Assembly (NCBI GenBank): GCA_965221295.1
Contig: OZ244879.1
Location: 1,860,001 to 1,924,000, forward strand
From: Bin87 sp965221295
GTDB taxonomy: Bacteria; Chloroflexota; Dehalococcoidia; Lucifugimonadales; UBA3495
DNA length: 64,000 nucleotides
Reading direction: 5' to 3'
The notes under the pieces are model-generated. The model saw only the letters and a list, made by a program, of their open reading frames with translations, had not been told where the DNA came from and did no database searches. Positions 52,860 through 61,706 of the stretch are shown here, one piece after another. Position 1 is the first letter of the stretch, and each line of letters begins with the position of its first letter. A program made the translations under genes and the position numbers.

Positions 52860-53138
52860 GAAGCGCGGCAATCCCGCCGACTACAACCAGCGGCCATCCA
52901 ACGCCACCTGTCATGGCGAGCGCTCCCTTACTGCAAACCCGAACCCTCCCCTTACTGTCCATTGCGAGCCCTCCCTACTGTCATTGCTAGCGAAGCGCGG
53001 CAATCTCGTTGACTGCCACCAACGGCCGTGGGCCCAGGCATCGGGATTGCCGCGTCGCTGGCGCTCCTCGCAATGACAGATGGAAGGGGTCATTGCGATG
53101 CCTTCCCCACCTGTCATGGCGAGCGAAGCGCGGCAATC
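52847..53138. repeat. Dispersed 27-bp repeat element: three direct copies, one inverted copy
   Basis: The element starts GTCATTGCGAGC and ends GAAGCGCGGCAATC. Direct copies lie at 52847-52873, 52979-53005 and 53112-53138. An inverted, slightly longer copy lies at 53045-53078, and a truncated copy starts at 52909. Similar GTCATTGCGAGC...CGGCAATC sequences are common intergenic repeats in Chloroflexota and some other phyla. The whole 52464-53243 spacer contains no supported gene. Confidence 0.88.
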
Positions 53139-53243
53139 TCGACGACCGCAACGAAAGACCGTACGACGCACCGGCATCCACAGTCAAAAACGCCCAGAGA
53201 TAGATACACAACCAACATCAATCAACATCATTGAGGTACTGCA

Positions 53244-54254
53244 ATGAAGTTTGGAGTTTCCCTTTCGGCCATCGCCCAACAACCGGCAGGCGCGGACATG
53301 CAGAAAGCCTTCGCCGACATCTGCGCCTACGTGGGAGCGGCCCGAGACCTGGGTTTCGACATGGTCTATCAGGGCCAGCACTACCTGACCGACCCTTATC
53401 AGCAGCTGCAAACCATGCCTTTGCTGGCCCGCGTATCCGCCGAAGCTCCTAACATGGGATTGGTGGCAACGATGCTGGTCCCGCTGCACCATCCGGTTGA
53501 CCTGGCCGAACGGGTGGCCACGATGGACGTGATTACCGGGGGAAACTTCACCCTTTCGGCGGCTCTGGGCTACCGCGATGAAGAGTACGACAACTTCGGA
53601 GTGCCGCGCCGCACCCGCGTCAGCCGCTACCTGGAATGCCTGGAAGCCATGCGGTTGCTGTGGTCGGGCGAGCGGGTGAACTACGATGGCCAATTCTACC
53701 AGCTGAGGGACGCCCAATTGATGCTGCGACCCGTGCAGCAACCGCACCCGCCGGTTTGGGTAGCGGCCAACAGTGACGCGGCCATCACCCGCGCGGCGCG
53801 GCTGGGTTACACCTGGTACGTGAACCCCCACGCCAAATTCGACACCATCAGCCAACAGGTGGAGATGTACCACGAGGCCGCCGGGGCGGCCGGCTCCAAC
53901 GCGCCGGCGCGCCTACCTTTGGGTCGCGAAGTGTTCGTGGGCCGAACTCGGGAGGAGGCCTTCGCCAGCGCCGCGCCCTACTTGGGCGGCAAGTACGAAG
54001 CCTACGCGCAATGGGGCCAGGACAAAGCGCTCCCCGGCGACGAGAATTTCCGCGAGCCCTTTGAGGATCTGGCGCGCGACCGGTTCGTGATCGGCGGTCC
54101 TGACGAGGTGGTGGAAGAACTTTCCCGCTACCGGGAGTTGGGGATGTCCCACGGCTGCTTCCGCATGATGTGGCCGGGGATGCCGTTGGCCGAAGGGGTC
54201 GCCAACCTGGAGCTGTTCGCCGAGAGAGTCGCGCCCCACCTGCGCGAAGATTAG
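53244..54254 (+). CDS. LLM-class flavin-dependent oxidoreductase
   Basis: Second luciferase-like oxidoreductase, 336 aa, and a close paralogue of the one at 11541. Shared segments include GQHYLTDPYQQLQTMPLLAR, VQQPHPPVWVAAN, YTWYVNPHAKFDT and QWGQDKALPGDENF. The cofactor region is TMDVITGGNFTLSAALGYRD. GAGG lies 7 nt upstream of ATG 53244. The gene follows the repeat-rich spacer, and its end overlaps the last bases of the convergent membrane-protein gene. Substrate unknown. Confidence 0.9.
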   Translation: MKFGVSLSAIAQQPAGADMQKAFADICAYVGAARDLGFDMVYQGQHYLTDPYQQLQTMPLLARVSAEAPNMGLVATMLVPLHHPVDLAERVATMDVITGGNFTLSAALGYRDEEYDNFGVPRRTRVSRYLECLEAMRLLWSGERVNYDGQFYQLRDAQLMLRPVQQPHPPVWVAANSDAAITRAARLGYTWYVNPHAKFDTISQQVEMYHEAAGAAGSNAPARLPLGREVFVGRTREEAFASAAPYLGGKYEAYAQWGQDKALPGDENFREPFEDLARDRFVIGGPDEVVEELSRYRELGMSHGCFRMMWPGMPLAEGVANLELFAERVAPHLRED

Positions 54255-54643
54255 CGCCGAAATCGGACGAAAATCGCGTCGACGAGACGAACCACCACGT
54301 GGAACACCTGAGCGACAGCCAAGAGGTATAACGTATAAGCCAACAGGATGAAGCTGAGGACAGGCTCTTCGTCAAAGAGGATAACAAACGTCCCCAGATA
54401 ACCGAATGCCGCCGTTAGCCATGTGGCGACGATGACCAGACTGTTGCTGGTATCCCTGGGAGTCGCCAACACCGCTATGAATAGGATGCTTGCGGCAACC
54501 AGCAAGAGTGATGTGCCCAAGCCGGTATCGAACGTAAAGATGCTGTCGACTTCTAGCGACGCGGCCAAGACCATCGCGACGCCAAGAACGGCGAATCCGG
54601 CAATGCACACCCACCCCGTAATTCTCAGGTCCCGGCGGTTCAT
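54251..54643 (-). CDS. Small four-helix membrane protein, 130 aa
   Basis: Hydrophobic protein with four predicted transmembrane segments (about 10-30, 43-61, 68-90 and 97-118) and a basic C terminus (VRLVDAIFVRFRR). Its ATG overlaps the stop codon of the preceding membrane-protein gene (ATGA), so the two are translationally coupled. Its 3' end overlaps by 4 bp the convergent oxidoreductase. I do not recognise the family. Confidence 0.75.
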   Translation of the reverse strand: MNRRDLRITGWVCIAGFAVLGVAMVLAASLEVDSIFTFDTGLGTSLLLVAASILFIAVLATPRDTSNSLVIVATWLTAAFGYLGTFVILFDEEPVLSFILLAYTLYLLAVAQVFHVVVRLVDAIFVRFRR

Positions 54644-54951
54644 ACCTGATTACGGTGTTCGACGTTATTGCGCCGCCCACCCGCTGGGCCACTTGCTCTC
54701 CACAGTATTCTTGCCGAAAAAATCATGGTGGCAAGCACAATCAACGGAGCCGGGACCAGCAAAATTACGAGGGTAGATGGGTTGATTTCCCGGCGGACCG
54801 CCATAACGGCGTCGGTAAACGAGAGAACCCCAATCGCGTCGGCGATATAGAACGCCGAGCTCACTATTGCCAAGGGGACCGCTAATCCCAGGGCCACCGC
54901 AACCACCCTTAACGCGGTGTATCTGCCACTGTCGGCCGGCACGATCGCCAT
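54640..54951 (-). CDS. Small membrane protein, 103 aa
   Basis: Two predicted transmembrane segments (about 13-38 and 62-83) separated by a soluble loop (AVRREINPSTL). The start is ATG 54951 with AGGAGG 8 nt upstream; a longer frame to 54981 adds a non-conserved leader. It lies 37 bp past the end of the penicillin-acylase-type gene and is coupled to the next membrane gene by a 4-bp overlap. The family is not recognised. Confidence 0.72.
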   Translation of the reverse strand: MAIVPADSGRYTALRVVAVALGLAVPLAIVSSAFYIADAIGVLSFTDAVMAVRREINPSTLVILLVPAPLIVLATMIFSARILWRASGPAGGRRNNVEHRNQV

Positions 54952-54988
54952 TTCGGTTCCTCCTTGCGCCCTCGGTCGCATTATAGCG

Positions 54989-57346
54989 CTACGCCGCCTT
55001 GAGCGTCTGTTCCGTTTCCGCGTTCTCCGCTATGCGGTTCCAGTCGTACATCATCGGAGCCATTCGCACCGCGCTCCACATCTGCGCTTGGTCGGCATAG
55101 TGCGGGCTGCCGGGATGCCCCGACGCCCCCAGCGGCACGGCCCACAGCGAACGCTCCCAGTCCGCCGGATCATACGCGTAGCGAAAGACCGACATGCCGC
55201 CCACTGTGGCGAAGTCGGATGGCGGATACGACCCGGCCCAAGGGGTGTCGCCATCGCCGCCCGTGGATACCCGCGGCGGGTCCAGAATCGGCGACAGCGC
55301 AGGATTGGCCACGGACAGAGGGTGCCGAGGGCGCGTCCGATGGACTCGTCCCCAGGCCCACGCCTCCATGTCCGGGCCCAGCTTGGCGATCAGCGCGCGC
55401 ACCCCTTCTCCCAGAGCCCCCTCCAACGCCGATGCCCAGGTTTCCCCGTTGGGCAGCAGGCCGGGATCATCAGCCCCGATCGCGTCGGTCACCAAGTTGC
55501 GAAAGCGGTTGACGAACGTCCCGCGCCCTCGGTCAACGGGTTCCCACGCCAGAGAGGCCAACCGTTCCCCCAGGTTGTGTTTGAGCAGGCGCCACAGCAG
55601 CGCGTCGCGGGTCGCGCTGTAGATCGTGGGTTCCACGGCGTCAGGATCCATGCTGCCTGTCCAGCTGCGCAGGCGACGCAGGGCGGCTGCGTTGGCGGCG
55701 TCAGACGGTTCCGGCAAAGCTGACAGCGCCGCAGCGTAGGTTTGGGCGGGAAGCGAAACGCGTTCCGCGTGGATGCGTCCCATGTCGTTGGCGGACGCAT
55801 TGGGCAGCGCCCTGATGCCGTGCGCCACTCGCGCGGCCCGGTAGCCAGGAACGAAGTCCATGGAGATGTAGTAGGGGTATTCGGCGCCCACGGGTCGGTT
55901 GTTGGCGGTGGCAATAAAGCCTTCAGGCGGGTTGAGGCTACGGGGCATATCGGCAAAAGGGATGCTGCCTTGCCATTCGTGCTGGCCGTCCCAACCAGCG
56001 AATGGCAACGGCGCTGGCGCGTCTCCGGGCCGGCGGGGTATCTCGCCTCGACACTGGTACCCAATGTTGCCCTCGGAGTCGGCCATGACGAAGTTGTTTA
56101 CCGGATCAACCCAGCCCTGCATCGCGTCGGCCAACTCCGGAACGGTTCTTGCCTCCAACATGGTCGTGAGCAGGTCGGTCCAGGGATCGCCACCGTCGCC
56201 CGCGGTGTAGCGCAGGGCGAGGGCGTAGCCCGACAGCGGGTCGCCTCCAACCACCGGGCCGTGGTGAGTCGCCCAGGTGCGCGCCTGGACGTCATCCCCG
56301 TCGCGGACTTTGATAACCTCGTCGCGCACGTCGGCGTTGTACCAATCCTCCTGGCGTTGGTAGAGGGAGGCGTCAGCGTCGTTGAACCGCTCGATGTAAA
56401 GGTCCTGGTAATCAGCGGAGGTGTGGGTAACGCACCAGGCCACTGGCCCATTGTGTCCAAAGTGGGGGAAACCCGGCAGGCCGGCGAAGGAGACTCCGAT
56501 AACGTCGAATTTGTCGCAGGCCAAATGATTCTGGTAATAAACGCTGGGGGTGTCCAGCCCCCGGTGGCTGTCGCCAGCCAAAATGGGCTTGCCGGTGGCG
56601 GAAAGGTCGCCCGAGATGACCCAGGAGTTGGAGCCACTGTCCATTTCTCCGATGAAGTTCAGGTCAGCGGCGGCCTCCAGCATTTCCTGCAGGCCAACGT
56701 CCACCGGCCCGTCGTAATCGGCGCCGGTAGGAATGATAACGGGTTGGCCTGGCGGATACGACGGGAACAGTTGCGCCGCGCGTTCGGGTCCCAGCTCCTT
56801 GACCAGCCGGGCCCGCCACGCCTTGCTCTCGAACACGCCCATGAAGATGTGGCGAACCTTGTAGATTGCCAGGCCGTGCCAAGGCTCCCAGGGTTCGGGG
56901 ATGATGCCTGTCAAGGAGTACTCAACCGGCAGCGGCTCGTCGCTATCGATGAACGCGTTTACCCCCTCGGCGTAGGCGTCCAGCATCGCCTTGGCGCGAG
57001 GGCCGGCCACGGCGTAGTCGGCACGGGCGGCGTCTTCCAATCGATGGCGGCGCATCTGCGCATCCTGCCCAACGGCGGATTCCCCGACGGCTTCGGCCCA
57101 CCGGCCCACGGCGCGGCGCCGGTCGTACTCCATGGCCCACAGGCGGTCCTGGGCCGTGGCGAATCCCTGGGCGAACCAGGCGTCATGCTCATTGGCGGCG
57201 CGAATATGAGGTACACCCATCGGGTCACGCCAGATCGTTACGTTCTCGCGCAGACCGGCCAGGACGGTCTCGCCAGTCATGGAGGGGACGGCGGCCAACA
57301 GGTCGGCGGCGGTGATTTTGGCGGCGCCAATGGCGGTTGCGGTCAT
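54989..57346 (-). CDS. Penicillin acylase family (S45) Ntn-hydrolase
   Basis: N-terminal-nucleophile hydrolase, 785 aa, of the penicillin amidase/acyl-homoserine lactone acylase/quorum-quenching acylase family. The precursor is normally cut into alpha and beta chains by autoproteolysis before a Ser: here GSNSW at 238-242, with Ser239 the expected nucleophile. Other landmarks are WRDPMGVPHIRA, AQGFATAQDRLWAMEYDRR, AGDSHRGLDTPSVYYQNHL, GLPGFPHFGHN and FIATANNRPVG. Unlike most members it lacks a signal peptide, so it probably works in the cytoplasm. The substrate (an N-acyl amide) is not evident. It is divergent from the flavin oxidoreductase at 57428. Confidence 0.9.
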   Translation of the reverse strand: MTATAIGAAKITAADLLAAVPSMTGETVLAGLRENVTIWRDPMGVPHIRAANEHDAWFAQGFATAQDRLWAMEYDRRRAVGRWAEAVGESAVGQDAQMRRHRLEDAARADYAVAGPRAKAMLDAYAEGVNAFIDSDEPLPVEYSLTGIIPEPWEPWHGLAIYKVRHIFMGVFESKAWRARLVKELGPERAAQLFPSYPPGQPVIIPTGADYDGPVDVGLQEMLEAAADLNFIGEMDSGSNSWVISGDLSATGKPILAGDSHRGLDTPSVYYQNHLACDKFDVIGVSFAGLPGFPHFGHNGPVAWCVTHTSADYQDLYIERFNDADASLYQRQEDWYNADVRDEVIKVRDGDDVQARTWATHHGPVVGGDPLSGYALALRYTAGDGGDPWTDLLTTMLEARTVPELADAMQGWVDPVNNFVMADSEGNIGYQCRGEIPRRPGDAPAPLPFAGWDGQHEWQGSIPFADMPRSLNPPEGFIATANNRPVGAEYPYYISMDFVPGYRAARVAHGIRALPNASANDMGRIHAERVSLPAQTYAAALSALPEPSDAANAAALRRLRSWTGSMDPDAVEPTIYSATRDALLWRLLKHNLGERLASLAWEPVDRGRGTFVNRFRNLVTDAIGADDPGLLPNGETWASALEGALGEGVRALIAKLGPDMEAWAWGRVHRTRPRHPLSVANPALSPILDPPRVSTGGDGDTPWAGSYPPSDFATVGGMSVFRYAYDPADWERSLWAVPLGASGHPGSPHYADQAQMWSAVRMAPMMYDWNRIAENAETEQTLKAA

Positions 57347-57374
57347 TTCAGGATGGCTCCCTTTCGTTTGTCGC

Positions 57375-57388
57375 CATACTACAGTATG
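57375..57388. promoter_or_regulatory. Palindrome in the divergent spacer, possible operator
   Basis: CATACT-AC-AGTATG is a perfect inverted repeat with a 2-bp centre in the 81-bp gap between the divergent acylase and oxidoreductase genes. A -10-like TATGAT (57385-57390) overlaps it on the + strand and TAGTAT overlaps it on the other. A regulator bound here could control both genes. Confidence 0.4.
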
Positions 57389-57427
57389 ATTGCTTGGAAC
57401 GCAGCAACGTACACGGGGATTTCAGCC

Positions 57428-58345
57428 ATGGTCAAGTTTTCGTTCCGCCTGCCCAACGCCGACTATCTGGGTTTTCCAGCCACGACCGAAGCCATCCTCA
57501 AGACTGCCCTCAAATCCGAGGAGGCCGGGTTTGACGCCCTGTTCGTCAACGACCACGTGATTGTGGACGATTCACCGCGCAGCGCATCATGGCGCAACGT
57601 GTACGACCCTCTGATGACTCTTGCCTATGTTGCAGCCCGCACCACGCGGATCAGATTGGGAACCTCGGTGCTCATCCTGCCCTATCGCAATCCCATCGTC
57701 ACCGCCAAAATGGTGGCGACGCTGGATCAACTTTCCGAAGGGCGGGCCATCGTCGGTGTCGGAGCCGGTTGGAACGAAGCTGAGTACGCTGCGCTGGGCG
57801 TTCCACACAGCGAACGCGGCGCCCGCGCCAACGAGTGCCTTCGCGTCTGGAAGGCCTGCTGGGAACCCGACCCGGTCACCTTTCACGGGCGGTTCTGCTC
57901 GTTCGACCACATGCACGTCAGCCCCAAGCCGGTGCAACAACCACATCCGCCCATCTGGGTAGGTGGATCCAGCCGAGCCTCGCTGCGTCGCGCGGCCCAA
58001 TTCGCTGAGGTTTGGCAGCCAACCCCAACGCCGCTGGCCGATCTGATCGCAAACCGCCAGTATCTCCACGACGTTTCCGCTGAAATCGGTCGGGATGAGC
58101 CGCCGCGCACCCGCATGAGTTTCCGCGTCAACATCAGTGGAATCACCGGTAGCTCCGCGTCAGGCAGCGACCGCCCGACGGGGCAGGGAACGCCCCAGCA
58201 GGTGGCTTCCGACATGAACCGCTACCGCCAGGAAGCCAACCTGGAGGAATTCCAGATCAATTGCAACGGTTGCGGTAGCCTACAACAACTGCTGGATACC
58301 ATCGACGCGCTGACGCAGGAAGTATTGCCCAATGTGGAGAGCTAG
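57428..58345 (+). CDS. LLM-class F420/FMN-dependent oxidoreductase
   Basis: Third luciferase-like oxidoreductase, 305 aa, of a different subgroup from the other two. It has LKSEEAGFDALFVNDHVIVD, LAYVAARTTRIRLGTSVLIL, ATLDQLSEGRAIVGVGAGWN, EAEYAALGVPHSERGARANE and VQQPHPPIWVGGSSRASLRR, a layout common in F420-dependent enzymes. The start is ATG 57428, with GGGGA about 8 nt upstream; the frame is open far upstream but that part is antisense to the acylase gene. It overlaps or nearly touches the acyl-CoA dehydrogenase-like gene, a plausible monooxygenase pair. Confidence 0.88.
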   Translation: MVKFSFRLPNADYLGFPATTEAILKTALKSEEAGFDALFVNDHVIVDDSPRSASWRNVYDPLMTLAYVAARTTRIRLGTSVLILPYRNPIVTAKMVATLDQLSEGRAIVGVGAGWNEAEYAALGVPHSERGARANECLRVWKACWEPDPVTFHGRFCSFDHMHVSPKPVQQPHPPIWVGGSSRASLRRAAQFAEVWQPTPTPLADLIANRQYLHDVSAEIGRDEPPRTRMSFRVNISGITGSSASGSDRPTGQGTPQQVASDMNRYRQEANLEEFQINCNGCGSLQQLLDTIDALTQEVLPNVES

Positions 58346-58391
58346 CCGGATCCGCGCCACTGATCCTGCTCCAACAGGTTCTTTTCCCAGT

Positions 58392-59570
58392 ATGACTCCC
58401 TTTCCAGCAAACCCCGCTGAGAACCGCCGCGTCTTGTTGGACGCAGTGGAGAGCATACGGCCTATACTGGAAGCCAACAGCTCCACCGCGGAGGACTTGG
58501 GAACTCTGCCGGAAGAGTCCGTCCACGCCCTCTACGACTCGGGATTGCTCCGACTTAAGCTGCCCCAAGTTCTGGGCGGAGCCGAAGCCGATCCAATCAC
58601 CCAACTGGACGTGCTAGAGGCGGTAAGCCGCATCGACCCCGCCGCCGGGTGGTGTCTGATGATTGGCGCTGCCAGCTTGGGGAGTACGGGAGCATTCCTG
58701 CCCGACGAGTCTATCGCCGAGTTGTTCGTAGGCGGAGATCCGCCCCTCGTGGCTGGGGTGCAGGCTCCCTATGGCGTCGCCATGCCGGTGGCCGGCGGCT
58801 ACCGCGTGACCGGCCGTTGGCGATTCGGAAGCGGCGTGCGACACTCACAGTGGGTTTCCGCCGGCGCCCGCGTGTCGGCAGACGAGGTGTCAAAGCGTCC
58901 CTCGCTGCTACGGGTGACCGTCCCAACAGGGCGGGTCAAGATCCACGACAATTGGCAGGTCATGGGGCTACGCGGGACCGGCAGTTGCGACTTCTCCATG
59001 ACCGATCTGTTCGTACCCGACCGGCTGGCTTGGGACGCCACCTCTGTGGAACCCCGGCGGGGTGGCGCGCTCTACCGGTTGGGGCGGCCCGGTTACGTGG
59101 CCAACGAGCATTCTGCCTTTGCCCTGGGCGTTGGCCGTCGGGCGCTCGACGCCGTCGCCGAGTTGGCTTCGTCCAAGATTCGGGGGTATAACTCGGCGAA
59201 CCTGGTGGCCAACCGCCCGACCTTCCAACGGGCGCTGGGTAGGTGCGACCTGCAGTTGCGCGCCGCTCGTTCTCTGAACGTGGAAGTCCTGTCAGAAGCA
59301 TGGCGGATCGCGTGCGAGGGAGCGACCCCGCCCCCTGATCTCCAGGCTCAAATGCGGGGTGTCGCCGCCTACACCACCGAGGTCGCCGCCGAAGTGGCGT
59401 CCCAAGCTTTTCGATACGGCGGGGGCGAGGCGCTGTTCGCCGACAATGTTCTCCAACAGTGCCTGAGAGACATTCACGCCGCCGCGCAGCACCAGATGGT
59501 CAGCGACACTTCCTACGAGAACCATGGCCAGTTCCTGCTGCAACTCCCAGACGCTAGGGTCATGGAATAG
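58392..59570 (+). CDS. Acyl-CoA dehydrogenase-fold flavoprotein (HsaA/flavin monooxygenase-like)
   Basis: 392-aa protein with the three-part acyl-CoA dehydrogenase layout: helical N domain (LPEESVHALYDSGLLRLKLP), middle beta domain (VAGGYRVTGRWRFGSGVRHS, GLRGTGSCDFSMTDLFVP) and helical C domain (QAFRYGGGEALFADNVLQQ). The GTGSCDF and RYGGGEALF patterns fit the Acyl-CoA_dh_2 subgroup, which includes two-component flavin monooxygenases such as HsaA as well as sulfur oxygenases, rather than beta-oxidation enzymes. I chose ATG 58392; an in-frame ATG at 58332 would overlap the preceding gene. A hydroxylase role paired with the adjacent oxidoreductase is inferred. Confidence 0.82.
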   Translation: MTPFPANPAENRRVLLDAVESIRPILEANSSTAEDLGTLPEESVHALYDSGLLRLKLPQVLGGAEADPITQLDVLEAVSRIDPAAGWCLMIGAASLGSTGAFLPDESIAELFVGGDPPLVAGVQAPYGVAMPVAGGYRVTGRWRFGSGVRHSQWVSAGARVSADEVSKRPSLLRVTVPTGRVKIHDNWQVMGLRGTGSCDFSMTDLFVPDRLAWDATSVEPRRGGALYRLGRPGYVANEHSAFALGVGRRALDAVAELASSKIRGYNSANLVANRPTFQRALGRCDLQLRAARSLNVEVLSEAWRIACEGATPPPDLQAQMRGVAAYTTEVAAEVASQAFRYGGGEALFADNVLQQCLRDIHAAAQHQMVSDTSYENHGQFLLQLPDARVME

Positions 59571-59660
59571 GCACGGATTTGCCCATCTCGAAGGATCAAG
59601 TTCAGACAGAACCGAGACGGTATCCGCCAGCCGCTGTGCCATCGTGTTATCATCCCTACG

Positions 59661-60533
59661 ATGGTTTCTACGATTCGCAAAGCGGTGATTCCAGCCGCCG
59701 GCTTGGGCACGCGTTTCCTGCCCGTCACTCGCTCTGTTCCCAAAGAGCTGTTGCCCATTCTCGACCGTCCAATGCTCCAGTACGTGGTGGCCGAGGCTGC
59801 GGAGGCCGGCGTTACAGACGTGATAATCGTCACGTCGCCCGGCAAGGAGGGCATCGCGGATTATTTTCGGCCCCGTCCCGATCTGGAAGAACGGCTGGTC
59901 AACGACGCTGATCTGCTGGCCAGGGTCCAGTTGGGCGCGCGCTTGGCCAACGTGTCCTTCGTGATCCAAGAGGAGCCGCTGGGTTTGGGTCACGCCGTGT
60001 TGACCGCCCGCGACGCCGTGGGCGACGAGCCCTTCGCCGTGATGTTGCCCGATGACATCATCGCTCACCACCCGGGCGTCTTGTCCCAAATGATCGATGA
60101 GACGGCCAGCGCCGGAGATGTGGCCGCTGTCGCGGTGGAACGCGTCCCCTGGGAATTGGTTCACAACTATGGGGTGGTTGATGTCGGGTTGAGCGAGGGC
60201 AACCGACACGTGGTTCGCGGTCTGGTGGAGAAGCCCTCTCCAGGCACGGCGCCCTCAAACCTGTCCATAGTGGGCCGCTACCTGCTACCCTCCGCCATAT
60301 TCGACTGCCTGGAGCGCACCCCGCCTGGGGCGCGCAACGAAATCCAACTCACCGACGGTCTGGCTCTGCTCATGGCGGAGTGTCCGCTCTATGCCTGCGA
60401 GTTTCTGGGGGTACGGTACGACGGTGGCAACCCATTGGGCTTGTTGAGAGCGTCCCTGGAACATGCCCTGCAGCGAGAGGACACTCGGGAAGCGGCCGCC
60501 GCGTTGATTCGAGAATTGGCCGGCCGGCTGTGA
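59661..60533 (+). CDS. galU: UTP--glucose-1-phosphate uridylyltransferase
   Basis: Makes UDP-glucose for glycans and for glycosyltransferases such as those at 15765 and 20358. 290 aa, typical. Motifs are IRKAVIPAAGLGTRFLPVTR (nucleotide loop), SVPKELLPILDRPMLQYVV, VIIVTSPGKEGIADYF, EPLGLGHAVLTARDAVGDEP, VMLPDDIIAHH and LVEKPSPGTAPSNLSIVGRY, then RNEIQLTDGLALL. It is followed 24 bp later by panE on the same strand. Confidence 0.96.
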   Translation: MVSTIRKAVIPAAGLGTRFLPVTRSVPKELLPILDRPMLQYVVAEAAEAGVTDVIIVTSPGKEGIADYFRPRPDLEERLVNDADLLARVQLGARLANVSFVIQEEPLGLGHAVLTARDAVGDEPFAVMLPDDIIAHHPGVLSQMIDETASAGDVAAVAVERVPWELVHNYGVVDVGLSEGNRHVVRGLVEKPSPGTAPSNLSIVGRYLLPSAIFDCLERTPPGARNEIQLTDGLALLMAECPLYACEFLGVRYDGGNPLGLLRASLEHALQREDTREAAAALIRELAGRL

Positions 60534-60557
60534 GACTGTCAGAACAGGATTGACTCC

Positions 60558-61487
60558 ATGAAAGTCGCAGTGATGGGCGCCGGCAGCATCGGCGGATACT
60601 TCGGCGGGATGCTGGCCCGCAGTGGCCACGACGTTACGCTGATCGCCCGCGGCGACCATCTCGCGGCCATCCGGCGCGATGGGTTGCGGATGCAAACCGA
60701 GGCGGGCGATTTCGTGGTGTCCTGCTCAGCTACCGAAAACCCGGCCGATGTTGGCCCCGTTGACCTGGCCCTGCTGACCACCAAGACCTACCACAACGCC
60801 GTCTCCGTGCCCGCGATGGCGCCCATGGTGGGGACTCAAACAGCGATTCTGTGCCTGCAAAACGGCATCGATTCCTACCGTCCCTTGCAGGAAGCCTTTC
60901 CCACCGCAGCCGTGTTGCCCGGCGCAGCCTACATCGAGGCCGGACGACCCACGCCCGGGGTCGTCGGTCAGTCCGGGCCCGTGGTGCGGATCGTCTCTGG
61001 TCCGATTCGCGGAGCCGACCCGGAGCAAGGGGAACGAGCTACGGCGATTTGCGCCGCTTTTCGGGACGCCGGAGTTCCCGCCGAAGCCTCCGACGACATC
61101 GCGGTGACCCTCTGGACCAAGTTCTTGTTCATCGCCACCATGGCAGGAACCACATCCCTGGCCCGCGAGTATATCAACGACCTGTTGCCGCGACCCGAAT
61201 GGCACAAGATCATCATCGGCTGCATGGCTGAGATCGAAGCGGCCGGCCGCGCCTCTGGAGTTGACCTTGCCCCCGACATCGTTGCCGATACCCTCCAATA
61301 CATCGAATCAGGCGGGGCCGCCATGCGCTCATCCATGCACGCCGACCTGATGGCGGGGCGGCCCATGGAACTGGAAACCCTCAACGGCGCCGTTACCCGC
61401 GTCGGCGAGGCTGTCGGCGTTCCCACTCCCATCAATGATGTGATCTACGCCGCCCTCAAACCCCACGCCGCCGGCAGCCCCCAGTAG
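60558..61487 (+). CDS. panE: 2-dehydropantoate 2-reductase
   Basis: NADPH-dependent ketopantoate reductase of the pantothenate pathway (ApbA/PanE family), 309 aa. The N-terminal Rossmann loop is VAVMGAGSIGGYFGGMLARS. The catalytic Lys is in the VTLWTKFLFIATMAG segment (about residues 188-200), and the substrate-binding region with SSMHADLMAGRPMELETLNG lies near 255-275. Paralogues with other 2-oxoacid substrates exist, and no panB or panC lies nearby, so the assignment is to family first. Confidence 0.9.
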   Translation: MKVAVMGAGSIGGYFGGMLARSGHDVTLIARGDHLAAIRRDGLRMQTEAGDFVVSCSATENPADVGPVDLALLTTKTYHNAVSVPAMAPMVGTQTAILCLQNGIDSYRPLQEAFPTAAVLPGAAYIEAGRPTPGVVGQSGPVVRIVSGPIRGADPEQGERATAICAAFRDAGVPAEASDDIAVTLWTKFLFIATMAGTTSLAREYINDLLPRPEWHKIIIGCMAEIEAAGRASGVDLAPDIVADTLQYIESGGAAMRSSMHADLMAGRPMELETLNGAVTRVGEAVGVPTPINDVIYAALKPHAAGSPQ

Positions 61488-61706
61488 CGCGATCAACAGG
61501 CGCGTCGACCGAGGCAGCGGGTCTAAAGGCGCCAATCTTTCTGAGTACATGCAGTACTGATCGCAACCGCTGGACGGTCGAAGACTGGATAGCCAAAATC
61601 GCTCCAGGAGCCTAAGCCGCAGTCTTGTAAACGTTTGCAACTTGCGCTAACTTACACTGGCGAGCGTCGCCACCAGAGGCTATGCAATTGCCAACCTGTC
61701 GACACC

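Noticed and set aside
52686..53012. Pro/Ser/Leu-rich frame through the 24-bp repeats, resembling a repeat protein
   Set aside because: The 24-bp period is a multiple of three, so every frame without a stop stays open. The 23-bp units break the phase, and there is no start signal.
52670..53138. CRISPR array
   Set aside because: Units are directly adjacent with no unique spacers of constant length, and no cas genes are present.
55742..57427. Long open frame on the + strand upstream of the oxidoreductase at 57428
   Set aside because: This part is antisense to the penicillin-acylase gene, whose protein is clearly conserved. The true oxidoreductase start is the ATG at 57428 near a GGGGA sequence.
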